In this document: in pieces, positions 53,587-62,203 of the stretch | Layout: every line of letters begins with the position of its first letter | Position numbering within the stretch: the stretch's first letter is position 1 | Origin: Paenibacillus lentus | GTDB taxonomy: Bacteria; Bacillota; Bacilli; Paenibacillales; Paenibacillaceae | Assembly: GCF_003931855.1 (NCBI RefSeq) | Contig: NZ_CP034248.1 | Span: forward strand, 1,178,001-1,242,000 | Length of the DNA: 64,000 bases | Direction of reading: 5' to 3' | Position numbers and translations under genes: made by a program | The notes under the pieces: model-generated | The model's input: only the letters and a program-made list of their open reading frames with translations | Databases searched by the model: none | Told to the model about the DNA's origin: nothing

Positions 53587-54708
53587 ATGATGCCGGTATG
53601 GCGTAATAGCTGCAAAAATCTGCTGATCATTTCGACGATCATCCTATCGACGATCATCCTATTAGGATGTTCTATTGCCGTAAGTACGTATTCCGGGGAG
53701 GCTGCTGTGAAGAACGAAAGGCCCTATACGGAGAAATTTATTACGAAGCATATGACGAATACGAACGGAACATTAGCGACATATTTGAAGCCTGCTATCT
53801 CAACGTACCCGGATATTGTTGCGGGCCGTGAGGCATTGTCCGAATCCTTAGGATTCTGGATGCAATATGCCGTTATGAGGCAGGACCATGCCTTGTTTGA
53901 CCGTAGCTACCAAGTATTGAAAGACAAATTTCTAACCCCGGAGAAATATATCGTATGGAAGCTGGAGCCGGATGGCCGGATTAAGGTAAACACGAATGCG
54001 CTTGGCGACGATCTCCGCATTATCGGCAGTTTGTTGGAAGCGTCAGAGCTTTGGAAGAAGGATGAATATTTAACCACAGCGAAGGAAATATCGGATACTT
54101 TGCAGAGGTATGTACAGAAAGAAGGTTATTTCGTAGACTTTCATGACTTTGCGAGACATGAGTCACCATCGACGCTTAGCTTGGTTTATGTAGATATCGG
54201 AGTGCTCAAATTAATGAGGGATAGGCAGCTTGTTGATTCGGGCGTATACGAGCAATATGCGCAGGTACTCTCCAACATGCCGGATGACGGCATATTCTAC
54301 CCAAAAACCTTTGATGTCCAGCAATTACAATATACTTTTGATGACCATGTGAATTTGATCGATCAATTGATTGTGGGCATTCACCTCGCGGCGATGGATG
54401 AGCCACCGACCGCTTTGATATCTTTTCTAAAACAAGAATTTCGTCAGTATAAAACCATTAAGGGACGCTACAACCGGGTAACCCGGACTGCGGAGGTCTC
54501 GTACGAATCACCTTCCGTCTATGGCTTGGCCATATTGCTTGCATTGGAATCGGAGGATAAGGAATGGGCAAAACAATTGCATAAACATATGATAACTCTA
54601 AAAAATAGGGACGCTTCCTACTCTGGCGGGTATGTATTCAACAAAAATACTCATTTCTTCGACAATGTTCTCCCACTACTTGCTGAAACGGCTTTGCAAA
54701 ATCCATAA
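53587..54708 (+). CDS. GH8-like lipoprotein of the exopolysaccharide operon (YdaJ-like)
   Basis: 373-aa exported protein with an (alpha/alpha) barrel pattern of the GH8/BcsZ-like type. Hydrophobic signal (NLLIISTIILSTIILLGC) ending in lipobox LLGC. Barrel features: ESLGFWMQYAVMRQDHALFD and INTNALGDDLRIIGSLLEAS-like helices, with Glu in SESLGF as possible general acid. In B. subtilis ydaJ heads the ydaJKLMN exopolysaccharide operon, and the downstream GGDEF and GT2 genes match that arrangement. It probably trims the nascent polymer (inference). Start chosen at ATG 53587; a GTG 6 bp earlier and an ATG 3 bp later are possible. Confidence 0.82.
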   Translation: MMPVWRNSCKNLLIISTIILSTIILLGCSIAVSTYSGEAAVKNERPYTEKFITKHMTNTNGTLATYLKPAISTYPDIVAGREALSESLGFWMQYAVMRQDHALFDRSYQVLKDKFLTPEKYIVWKLEPDGRIKVNTNALGDDLRIIGSLLEASELWKKDEYLTTAKEISDTLQRYVQKEGYFVDFHDFARHESPSTLSLVYVDIGVLKLMRDRQLVDSGVYEQYAQVLSNMPDDGIFYPKTFDVQQLQYTFDDHVNLIDQLIVGIHLAAMDEPPTALISFLKQEFRQYKTIKGRYNRVTRTAEVSYESPSVYGLAILLALESEDKEWAKQLHKHMITLKNRDASYSGGYVFNKNTHFFDNVLPLLAETALQNP

Positions 54709-54769
54709 TTTAGGGCGATTGTTTAGAAAGTGTATAGATTCATGCTGTAGAATTAAGTCATACAGGCTC

Positions 54770-54915
54770 GAAACTTCCGTTTATTTTATATTTTATGGCG
54801 GTGTGCCGCGGCACTTCTCGTATGGGCTTTTATATGGGAGTGCTTATTTTTTTACATCCATGTACAGTCTGCTAGACCCTCGTGGGCTGATGATGATAGA
54901 GAAGGAAGGTTGATT
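54770..54915 (+). other. Unassigned 200-bp gap with a possible coding remnant
   Basis: Between the GH8-like and GGDEF-like genes. One frame reads FYGGVPRHFSYGLLYGSAYF, then FTSMYSLLDPRG, up to a stop at 54911. It looks like the C-terminal tail of a membrane protein rather than random sequence, but has no start of its own and I cannot name it. It may be the remains of a deleted operon gene. Confidence 0.25.
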
Positions 54916-55791
54916 ATGAGGGGTAGAGTACCGACACATCGTATTACATCAGGCTATTTGATTCTTATTTTTATCGCGATGCTAGAGCAGTTTCTCCTCT
55001 TTCTTCATGTTTACCTTGAGCAAAGCTATACTGGGGCGGAGTTTGCCTTCAGCATCGTGGCTTTAGCGGCGCTTCTAATCGGGCTAGTGCTCCCTTTGGG
55101 GTTGTCCGTAGTTGGGGCGTTTGTGTTTTTGGTTAGCTATTTTGTCTGGCTGTCGACTTATGCGGAGCCGGATATTTTGGCATTCTCTTGGATTGTAGTC
55201 GTGCCGGCTAATCTCGCTATTGCCGCTTTAATCAAAACCGCTTTGATTCGCAGTAAAATTATCATAGAGCGCATGGAAGAGCTGCAGTATCGGGCTCCTC
55301 AAGTTGATCTCAATACGACGCTCGGTAATAAAGAGGCTTTGGCTGAGATCGTAGTGAAGCAAACCAATTTAGCCAAAAGATACTCTGAGCAATATAGCTT
55401 CTGCATGGCGATGTTCAAGATTGATTTCCTTCCCTTAGTGCAGGAATCGCTTGGTTCTCAGCGCTATGCTCAACTTCTAATGGAGTTGTCGAGCATCATT
55501 CAGCAGCAGATTCGGTATGAGGATTATAAATTTTCTTTAGATCGGGGACGCTTCATTATCCTCTGCCCAATGGCTAACCATGAATTTCTGCAGGCTTTAA
55601 CCGAGCGAATTAAGCAGGCCTTGTTGAACATACATTTTCTAGATAAAAAGGGTCAGCCCCTCAAGCTCGTTATTCGTGCGGGGGCCGTCGTGTTTCATAA
55701 GGAGCAATTCAGCAAATATAAGGATATCGATGCAGTCATTGCTGCGCTAGAAAGACATACGGAGACAGACCTTATCGGAGAATACATTTGA
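54916..55791 (+). CDS. Membrane protein with degenerate GGDEF domain and intact c-di-GMP I-site (YdaK-like)
   Basis: 291 aa. Four or so membrane segments at about 12-110 (LILIFIAMLEQFLLFLHVYL, VALAALLIGLVLPLGLSVVG), then a GGDEF-fold domain from about 135. The GGDEF signature is replaced by DRGRF (209-213), so no cyclase activity is expected. RYED at 200-203 is an RxxD I-site exactly five residues before it, as in c-di-GMP-binding GGDEF domains. In B. subtilis YdaK is a known c-di-GMP receptor that controls the EPS synthase. The ATG at 54916 has GAAGGAAGG upstream. Confidence 0.88.
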   Translation: MRGRVPTHRITSGYLILIFIAMLEQFLLFLHVYLEQSYTGAEFAFSIVALAALLIGLVLPLGLSVVGAFVFLVSYFVWLSTYAEPDILAFSWIVVVPANLAIAALIKTALIRSKIIIERMEELQYRAPQVDLNTTLGNKEALAEIVVKQTNLAKRYSEQYSFCMAMFKIDFLPLVQESLGSQRYAQLLMELSSIIQQQIRYEDYKFSLDRGRFIILCPMANHEFLQALTERIKQALLNIHFLDKKGQPLKLVIRAGAVVFHKEQFSKYKDIDAVIAALERHTETDLIGEYI

Positions 55792-55855
55792 TAGGATTTG
55801 CAGTTTGGGCAGGCAATGAATGGCCCTGGTTTTGCCGGAGGGAGGTGGCTGGATC

Positions 55856-56008
55856 TTGCTTATGACGGCGTATACAAGCTGGTTCATTCCACTGTGCATT
55901 GGAGTCAGCTTCATATTTGCAGTAACCGTGGTTATTCTGACGATTGCCATCCTTGCCTTTCGAGCCAGAGTAACCAAAAAGTATGATCGGGGGAATCTCA
56001 GTGGCTGA
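55856..56008 (+). CDS. Small membrane protein of the EPS operon
   Basis: 50-aa single-pass or re-entrant membrane protein from a TTG with GGAGGTGG 7 bp upstream; an ATG two codons later is possible. The hydrophobic helix is FIPLCIGVSFIFAVTVVILT, followed by IAILAF and a basic tail RARVTKKYDRGNLSG. Its stop overlaps the GTG start of the synthase gene, implying translational coupling and perhaps a small subunit of the synthase. No family recognised. Confidence 0.6.
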   Translation: MLMTAYTSWFIPLCIGVSFIFAVTVVILTIAILAFRARVTKKYDRGNLSG

Positions 56009-57296
56009 TTTTTTGTTGGTTTTTTGTATAATTAGCATCTGGATCGCTGTATTCCAATCGATCATCATGATGATCGGGGCCATCCGCTTCGTCTGGCGGC
56101 AAAGCCAAACACCGCTCGTGCTGCCTGCGGATATGGAGGATTTCCCTACGGTGACGGTAATCGTTCCGGCTCATAATGAAGAGCTCGTTATTGCAGCTAC
56201 AGCGAGACATGTCCTGCATTTGAATTACCCGGCGCATAAAATACAGTTTATCGTTGTCGCGGATAATTGCACGGATGATACAGCTGGCCGCCTCAAGGCG
56301 CTCAAGGCTCAGCCAGAGTACTGGCATCGGGATTTTTTCATTATGGAGCGCACAGGAACTGGCGGAAAATCGGGAGCGCTGAACGATGCGCTGAAGCATG
56401 CTGCCGGGGAATGGGTGTGCATCTTTGATGCCGATGCTGCACCGGAGAAAAATTCGCTGTTATTTCTTGTGCAAAAGGCGATGGAGGAACCGGAATTGTA
56501 TGGCGCGGTGTTCGGCCGCAACAAAGCGCGAAACCGGGAGCAGAACTTTCTCTCTCGGTGTATTAACCTGGAATTGGTGACCATGCAGCGTGTGCTTCAT
56601 ACCGGGATGTGGGAGCTGTTCAAGCTGGGGACGATTCCCGGAACAAATTTTATCATTAAGACGTCGCTAATCAAAGAAATCGGTGGCTGGGACGAGCAGG
56701 CGTTGACGGAGGATACAGCAATTTCTTTTGAAATCCTTTCCAGAGGCCAGCTTATCGCGCTTGCCTCGCAAGCTGAGGCTTACCAGCAGGAGCCGGAGCA
56801 GCTTTCGGTATATATGAAGCAGCGCGAACGCTGGGCCAAAGGCAATTACCAGGTGGTTCTGGATAATTTCCATCACTTGTTCAGGCCCTCCAGCTGGCGG
56901 ATCAAGCTGCATTTACTCTATTTTATGGCCAGTTACTTTTGGTTTTTGGTCACGATTGTGATTTCCGATCTGATCATTATGGTTAATGTCATTTATTGGG
57001 TTATGGCGTTATTTAAGCCCGAATTGACGTCACCTTTCCATTTTGCGGGAGATGTATATGTTTATCTCATCATAGCTTGGGCGCTGATGTATTACTTGTA
57101 TGTGCTGCAGATCAATCTGGCACTCGCTTCGGATATCGGACAGAGCAACATTCGGAATTTTATTTTGTCCTGTATCACTTATTTTACTTATGCGCAGTTA
57201 TTCCTCGTGATTTCAGTCCGCGCGTCTTACAATATGATCATGGACAAAATTATGCATCGGGAGAGCAAATGGTATAAGACGCAGCGATTTGATTAG
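56001..57296 (+). CDS. Processive family 2 glycosyltransferase, polysaccharide synthase (YdaM-like)
   Basis: 431-aa membrane synthase. N-terminal membrane helix, then the GT2 domain: TVTVIVPAHNEELVI, VVADNCTDDT, CIFDADAAPEKN (DxD, UDP and metal), EDTAISFEILSRG (catalytic Asp) and QRERWAKGNY (the Q-x-x-RW motif of processive synthases). Three or four C-terminal membrane segments follow (VTIVISDLIIMVNVIYWVMA, IIAWALMYYLYVL). No PilZ domain, so c-di-GMP control would come from the GGDEF-like neighbour. GTG at 56001 has GGGGGA upstream. Last gene of the operon. Confidence 0.92.
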   Translation: MADFLLVFCIISIWIAVFQSIIMMIGAIRFVWRQSQTPLVLPADMEDFPTVTVIVPAHNEELVIAATARHVLHLNYPAHKIQFIVVADNCTDDTAGRLKALKAQPEYWHRDFFIMERTGTGGKSGALNDALKHAAGEWVCIFDADAAPEKNSLLFLVQKAMEEPELYGAVFGRNKARNREQNFLSRCINLELVTMQRVLHTGMWELFKLGTIPGTNFIIKTSLIKEIGGWDEQALTEDTAISFEILSRGQLIALASQAEAYQQEPEQLSVYMKQRERWAKGNYQVVLDNFHHLFRPSSWRIKLHLLYFMASYFWFLVTIVISDLIIMVNVIYWVMALFKPELTSPFHFAGDVYVYLIIAWALMYYLYVLQINLALASDIGQSNIRNFILSCITYFTYAQLFLVISVRASYNMIMDKIMHRESKWYKTQRFD

Positions 57297-57436
57297 TTCG
57301 ATCAGTCTGGTTGGAAGGATATGATTTACTTAACGTGAAATGGAATACTCGCCTATGTATCGGAAACCTTCATGGTCTCTCAATCGCAAACCTAGCATGA
57401 AAATGAACAAGACGGAAGAAACCCCATCCTCATTTT

Positions 57437-57640
57437 AATAGTTCAACTTGTAATTTTAACAGTCCAACTTATATAAATGGATTTATAGTAGTTAGGTTCG
57501 GCGGTAAGGTAGGAAAAGTAGATTTAAATGTATTCCGTGTCATTAGAAGTAGGGATATGGCCAATCAAGGGGATGATTCATAATTTTAGGTGCATCCAAT
57601 CCATCTAATCCCCTGTAACCTTCGTTTAGAGCATAATTAG
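57437..57640 (+). repeat. Dispersed intergenic repeat, full-length copy
   Basis: Contains two copies of the GTTCAACTT/GTCCAACTT core, GGATTTATAGTAGTTAG, GTAGATTTAAATG, ATTTTAGGT and CCATCTAATCCCCTG. The other copies are at 40401, 44257/45598 (split by IS3), 49162 and 53426. Confidence 0.7.
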
Positions 57641-57688
57641 ATATGTCACTGTCTAGAAAGTCCGTTTTGAGTTAATTTAACCCAAAGC

Positions 57689-57737
57689 AAACGCCGAGGA
57701 ATGCCGTATAACCAGCATTCTTAGGCGTTTGTTTTTT
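57689..57737 (+). terminator. Terminator after the EPS operon
   Basis: AACGCC and GGCGTT, plus GAATGC/GCATTC, form a two-part stem (57690-57730) followed by TGTTTTTT. Confidence 0.8.
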
Positions 57738-57777
57738 CAGGGAGGGTATTAATTATTTACTTTTCGGACAGCCCCCA

Positions 57778-58140
57778 TCAGATCACCGCGATTGCCATAA
57801 GAACCCAGCCGACCAGGAATGCCACGCCGCCCAGCGGCGTAATTGCACCGAGTTTGCGGATGCCTGATAGGCTCAGGGCGTATAAACTACCGGAGAAGAG
57901 GATAATTCCTGTGAAGAGGAACCAGCCGGCAAGCATAATCAGGGAAGACGATTCGATTTGCACAGAAATTAAGCCTAATAGCAGCAAACCCAGCGCATGG
58001 GCAATGTGGTACTGAATTCCGGTTTGGTAAATTTTCATCATGTCCTCGGAGAGCTTATTCTTTAAAGCATGAGCTCCGAAAGCTCCTAAGGCTACGGCAA
58101 GAAACATCATGCACGCTCCGAGAAGTAATAGTGTTGTCAT
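57778..58140 (-). CDS. DUF423 family membrane protein
   Basis: 120-aa integral membrane protein with four segments. The family pattern AVALGAFGAHALKNKLSEDM, TGIQYHIAHALGLLLLGLIS and the final PLGGVAFLVGWVLMAIAV are all present. The start at 58140 has GGAGGTG 8 bp upstream; open frame further upstream is ignored. The family is conserved in bacteria but its function is not known. Confidence 0.9.
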   Translation of the reverse strand: MTTLLLLGACMMFLAVALGAFGAHALKNKLSEDMMKIYQTGIQYHIAHALGLLLLGLISVQIESSSLIMLAGWFLFTGIILFSGSLYALSLSGIRKLGAITPLGGVAFLVGWVLMAIAVI

Positions 58141-58330
58141 CGATGGAACACCTCCATTCCAAATAGTAGCCATAACAGGCATTTGCGTCAATTCGGTTCC
58201 GAGATGATTAAAAACCCAGAGTGTCACAAAATCGGGCATTCTTGGTATAGGTGAGATCTTCAGTGTCTTGCTCATGCTATTTTTGTGAGGAAAATGGTAG
58301 CTGTTCCCTTCCTTTCGGATAAGTTAAACA

Positions 58331-58370
58331 AGAAGAGCACCCAGGTGGAGATATCCCACTTGGGTGCTTT
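58331..58370. terminator. Terminator between the phn operon and the DUF423 gene
   Basis: AGCACCCA...TGGGTGCT, with an inner GTGG/CCAC pairing, forms a strong stem. It follows the minus-strand phn transcript. Confidence 0.7.
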
Positions 58371-58470
58371 CCTCTATTGCTGAACCAAGGAGCGTTTAAT
58401 AAGTTCCGTGTCTGTCGCGAGGAATCGACTGGTGTACTCTCTGGTGATACGGCAGACAGCTGGTGGGAAA

Positions 58471-59274
58471 CTACACCAGCCTCTTGCGGATCGAGCCGGA
58501 GATCATGTCAATGATCGTAATCATGATAATGATCCCGAGCAGAATAATGCCGACTCGCTCCCAATTGCGGGAGCTTAAAGCAAAAATGAGCGGGGTTCCT
58601 ATCCCACCAGCGCCGATGATGCCGAGAATCGTCGCGGAGCGAACATTAATCTCGAACCGGTACAAGGTATAGGAGAGGAAGCCAGGAAGCACCTGGGGAA
58701 TTACAGCAAACCACATGATTTGCAAGCGGCTTGCCCCTGTAGCAATTAACGCTTCAATTGGGCCTTTGTCCAGGTTCTCCACCTCATCGGCGAACAGCTT
58801 GCCCAGCATGCCGACGGAGTGCAGCCCAAGCGCTAGCACCCCGGCGAAGGAGCCCGGGCCGACGGCCTTAATGAACAGAATGGCCATAATGATTTCCGGA
58901 AAGGTGCGAATGAAGCTTAGTAACATTTTTCCCGAACCGGACACCCATTTGGAGGAGCTCATATTGGTAGCCGCCCAGAAGGCAAAGGGAATGCAGACTA
59001 CAGTTGATATAAAGGTGCCGAGCATGGATATCGCCAGCGTATCCAGCAGCCCTCGAAGTAAATCTTCGCCGTCGGGTAAGTAGACATAATCCCAGTCTGG
59101 CGAGAAGATTCCGGCCAGGATTGCTTTGGAGATTTGTCCGGCCGTTTCTTTAATGCCTGTATAAGGTATACCGGCGAAAGCCCAAATATAGACGATGGCA
59201 AGCGCTGCGTAAATGAGCCAGCGATAAGCTGGTTTTTTCGGCTTGCGCATGATTTTGTTTCCTGATTTTGTCAT
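58471..59274 (-). CDS. phnE: Phosphonate/phosphite ABC transporter permease (second PhnE)
   Basis: 267-aa permease with five or six membrane segments. It carries the EAA loop ASRLQIMWFAVIPQVLPGF and the PhnE-type VGPGSFAGVLALGLHSVGML and IGAGGIGTPLIFALSS. It overlaps the first permease gene by 4 bp (ATGA). With the other permease it probably makes a heterodimeric channel. Last gene of the operon. Confidence 0.93.
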   Translation of the reverse strand: MTKSGNKIMRKPKKPAYRWLIYAALAIVYIWAFAGIPYTGIKETAGQISKAILAGIFSPDWDYVYLPDGEDLLRGLLDTLAISMLGTFISTVVCIPFAFWAATNMSSSKWVSGSGKMLLSFIRTFPEIIMAILFIKAVGPGSFAGVLALGLHSVGMLGKLFADEVENLDKGPIEALIATGASRLQIMWFAVIPQVLPGFLSYTLYRFEINVRSATILGIIGAGGIGTPLIFALSSRNWERVGIILLGIIIMITIIDMISGSIRKRLV

Positions 59275-60071
59275 AACAGCTTCTCCCGCAGCTTCATGCT
59301 TACATAATCAATCACAAGCACGATAGCCAATGTAAAAATAATAATAACGCTAGTCTTGTCATACTCCAGAAAACCTAAAGTTACCTCGTAATAATGCCCG
59401 ATACCACCGGCACCGACCAGGCCGAGAATGGCCGCCGCACGCACGTTGATTTCGAAGGTATACAGCACGTAGGAGGCAAAATGCGCTTGAATCTGCGGAA
59501 TGACGGCGTATGAGATCCGCTGCAGTGGATTTGCGCCGACGGAGGTCATCGCTTCCAGCGGCCCGTGATCGATCGTCTCTAATGCCTCGTAGGTCAGCTT
59601 GGCGATCAGGCCCATGGAGAAGACTGCCAGAGCGAATATGCCGGGCAGCGGCCCAAGCCCAAAAATAGCGACAAACAGGGCAGCCAGCAACAGATCCGGG
59701 ATGGTGCGCACAAGGTTAAGCAGGAAACGAACTGGATAGTAAATCCAGCCGGATCTTGTCAAATTGCTGGCGCACAGCAGGGCGACCGGAATGGCGCCGA
59801 GCGCTCCAAGCGTCGTTCCTACGAGGGCCATACGAATCGTCTCCAGCATCGCGTCTGTAATATTGTTGATATAGCTCCACTTCGGGGGAAACATCTCCCG
59901 TAGCAGATCGAGCATATTAGGAATGCCGGCCACGAGTTCACCGATTGTTGACTCCGTCTGAACCGCGCTGCCCCAGAGCAGAAGCAGGATAATGACGACG
60001 GTCAGACCATGCTTCAACCGACTGGGGGCCTTTGGGCGGGCGTGAATAGGGAGGCTCGGCTTCGCATTCAT
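59271..60071 (-). CDS. phnE: Phosphonate/phosphite ABC transporter permease (first PhnE)
   Basis: 266-aa permease similar in layout to the next. Signatures [40 protein letters not shown] (EAA loop) and [20 protein letters not shown]. It overlaps the ATPase gene by 4 bp (ATGA). The ATPase and binding protein lie upstream. Confidence 0.93.
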   Translation of the reverse strand: MNAKPSLPIHARPKAPSRLKHGLTVVIILLLLWGSAVQTESTIGELVAGIPNMLDLLREMFPPKWSYINNITDAMLETIRMALVGTTLGALGAIPVALLCASNLTRSGWIYYPVRFLLNLVRTIPDLLLAALFVAIFGLGPLPGIFALAVFSMGLIAKLTYEALETIDHGPLEAMTSVGANPLQRISYAVIPQIQAHFASYVLYTFEINVRAAAILGLVGAGGIGHYYEVTLGFLEYDKTSVIIIFTLAIVLVIDYVSMKLREKLL

Positions 60072-60841
60072 ACAACCCGCTCCTCCAGCAGCTCATCCTG
60101 TTCAATCGGCCGTCCATATATTGAGGCAAATACGTTGTCGGTTGCCTCTGACACCGGACCGTCAAAAACCACCTCTCCCGCTCGGAGCCCGATAATCCGC
60201 GTAGCGTATGCTCTTGCCAGATCGATGAAGTGCAGGTTGACGATCGTCGTAATGCCGAGTTCCTGATTAATCCGCTTCAGATCGTCCATGACCTGTTTGG
60301 TCGTCAGAGGATCGAGAGAGGCCACTGGTTCATCCGCGAGGATGATTTTGGCTTCCTGAGCAAGCACGCGCGCAATGGCGACCCGTTGCTGCTGCCCGCC
60401 AGACAGCTGGTCGGCCCGGATATAGGCTTTATCGGCAATATTAACGCGGCGCAGCGCTTCAAAGGCGATGTCGGTGTCCTCCTTGGGGAATAGCCCAAGC
60501 AAGGTTCTTAATGTGGAATGGTAACCGACTCTTCCGGCCATGACATTGCGCAGCACGGTAGAGCGCTTGACCAGATTGAAGCTTTGAAAGATCATGCCAA
60601 TATCACGGCGGATGGTGCGAAGCTGTTGTCCCGAAGCTTGCGTAATCGATTTTCCGCCAATGCGGATATCTCCTTCGGTAATGTCGTGCAGTCGGTTCAT
60701 CGAACGAAGCAACGTGGATTTTCCCGCTCCCGACAAGCCAACGATGACGACGAATTCGCCCTGGGAAATAGACAGATTAATTTGGTTTAGACCCTTGGTG
60801 CCATTGGGATAGGTTTTGGATACATTCGTCAGTTCTATCAC
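60068..60841 (-). CDS. phnC: Phosphonate/phosphite ABC transporter ATPase PhnC
   Basis: 257-aa ATPase. Walker [18 protein letters not shown]-loop [16 protein letters not shown], signature [14 protein letters not shown], Walker [15 protein letters not shown] and H-loop [12 protein letters not shown] at 60841 has AAGGAA upstream at good spacing; the ATG 12 bp earlier sits on that site. In the PhnC family the region after the Q-loop ([20 protein letters not shown]) is characteristic. Confidence 0.93.
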   Translation of the reverse strand: MIELTNVSKTYPNGTKGLNQINLSISQGEFVVIVGLSGAGKSTLLRSMNRLHDITEGDIRIGGKSITQASGQQLRTIRRDIGMIFQSFNLVKRSTVLRNVMAGRVGYHSTLRTLLGLFPKEDTDIAFEALRRVNIADKAYIRADQLSGGQQQRVAIARVLAQEAKIILADEPVASLDPLTTKQVMDDLKRINQELGITTIVNLHFIDLARAYATRIIGLRAGEVVFDGPVSEATDNVFASIYGRPIEQDELLEERVV

Positions 60842-60908
60842 GTATATGATCATTCCTTATTATTGTTTTATCGCGCAATTCTGCTTAACATCTCTAATAA
60901 CAAGCACA

Positions 60909-60942
60909 GCCAGTCATAGTGCGGCAGCACTCCAACTGGCTT
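60909..60942 (-). other. Intercistronic stem-loop between phnD and phnC
   Basis: AGCCAGT and ACTGGCT form the outer stem, with a GC-rich middle and no U-run. It probably tunes binding-protein against ATPase expression. Confidence 0.55.
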
Positions 60943-60991
60943 GCTCATTTCACGTACGGTGTTCCAGAGGTTCCAATTCCAAATGATCCGC

Positions 60992-61981
60992 TTACTCTGT
61001 TTTTACTTTCTCCCCGTATTCACGCACGATATCGAAGGTGCTGTCTTGCGATTTCACGTAGCCTTCGTGCGAGTAAATTTCTTGAATGATCGCTCGGCCA
61101 GCTTCATCCTTGCCAATATCGATGAAGGCGCTAGCGATCTTCTCGCTCCACTCCGCGTTCATGTCCGTACGCACGGTGACTGTATCGTTCGGGATTGGCT
61201 CGGTGAACGTCAGAACTTCTGTGTCCTCAAATACTGTCGGATAATCGCCTTTCACGATATTTCGTGCATCCTGGAAAATCGCCGCTGCATCGACATCGTC
61301 GTTCAATACGGCGAGCACGCCTTGGTCATGTCCCTTTACCGTAATGGCTTGAACGTCCTTGAGCGGGTCAAGTCCAGCTTCCAAAAGCTTGCCTGCGGGC
61401 CATACGAACCCTGCGGAGGATGTTACGTTCTGATACGCGATACGTTTGCCCTTCAAATCGCTGACGGATTGAATGTCGGAATCCTTCTTGACGATGATCA
61501 TCGCCTTGTAGAAATCGACAAGCTCTTCAGTAGGAGCACCCGTATCATCCTGTACTCCGAAGCGTTGAGCTTGCAGAATAACATCGGCAGCGCCCTTCTC
61601 TTTGGCTAAGACATAAGCGGTTGGGGGCAGGAAGCCGACATCTACCTTTTTGGAGGCCATTGCCTCAATAATTGTGTTGTAGTCGGTGGATACGCTGACT
61701 TTGACCGGAATGCCCAGACGATCTGTCAGCAGTTTTTCAAGCGGCTTGGCTTTCGCTTCGAGCGTGTCTGCATTTTGAGATGGGACGAATTGAACAGTTA
61801 ACGTTTCCGGTACATATCCAGTAGCTTCTGGTGTATTTGCAGGCTGGTTCTCCTGTTGATTAGCGGGTTGGTTCGCCGCTGCATCCTTGCCGGTATTGCT
61901 TACCGTGGCATTGGAATTGCAAGCGCTAAGGAAGGCGACGGATAAGAACAATGGCAGAATGAATCGGGTTATTTTTCTCAA
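60992..61981 (-). CDS. phnD: Phosphonate/phosphite-binding lipoprotein PhnD
   Basis: 329-aa lipoprotein. Signal peptide with lipobox LSAC; the mature part starts LTVQFVPSQNADTLEAKAKP, the typical PhnD beginning, and continues with VSVSTDYNTIIEAMASKKVD and GFLPPTAYVLA. The C-terminal part (VWPAGKLLEAGLDPLKDVQ) also fits. TTG at 61981 has GGAGG 8 bp upstream and is preferred to the ATG at 61999. First gene of the operon; a PHO-box-like repeat lies about 60 bp upstream. Confidence 0.94.
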   Translation of the reverse strand: MRKITRFILPLFLSVAFLSACNSNATVSNTGKDAAANQPANQQENQPANTPEATGYVPETLTVQFVPSQNADTLEAKAKPLEKLLTDRLGIPVKVSVSTDYNTIIEAMASKKVDVGFLPPTAYVLAKEKGAADVILQAQRFGVQDDTGAPTEELVDFYKAMIIVKKDSDIQSVSDLKGKRIAYQNVTSSAGFVWPAGKLLEAGLDPLKDVQAITVKGHDQGVLAVLNDDVDAAAIFQDARNIVKGDYPTVFEDTEVLTFTEPIPNDTVTVRTDMNAEWSEKIASAFIDIGKDEAGRAIIQEIYSHEGYVKSQDSTFDIVREYGEKVKTE

Positions 61982-62037
61982 ACGGTATGACCTCCACAAA
62001 TCTTTTTTGAATTGCTCATTTAACTATAAAAGAGGTT

Positions 62038-62054
62038 TATTAACGGCTTGTTAG
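62038..62054 (-). promoter_or_regulatory. PHO-box-like direct repeat upstream of phnD
   Basis: On the minus strand CTAACA and TTAATA are spaced 11 bp apart (5-bp gap), matching the Bacillus PhoP pattern TT(A/C/T)A(C/T)A with at most one mismatch. The orientation is right for phnD. Confidence 0.4.
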
Positions 62055-62203
62055 CAGAAATCTATCTTTATGTAAAAAAATGCATTTTTTACCCAGGCCC
62101 ATTTAATATAAAACATGATTTCACTTGATAGACTAAGTGGAGATGCGGCGGATCTAGTACGATGGCGTAATTTTGATATACAAGGAGTAAGGAGACGAGG
62201 ACG

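Larger units (their letters stand above)
57297..57777. other. 480-bp intergenic region with dispersed repeat and terminator
   Basis: No gene. It is largely the longest uninterrupted copy of the dispersed repeat, then a terminator at 57689-57737. An unrelated A/T-rich stretch lies before 57440. Confidence 0.6.

Noticed and set aside
62020-62045. TTAAC words as a plus-strand PHO box for the phosphoesterase gene
   Set aside because: The spacing between the first two words (20 bp) does not fit 11-bp periodicity, and the site is 150 bp from that start codon; the minus-strand reading fits phnD better.
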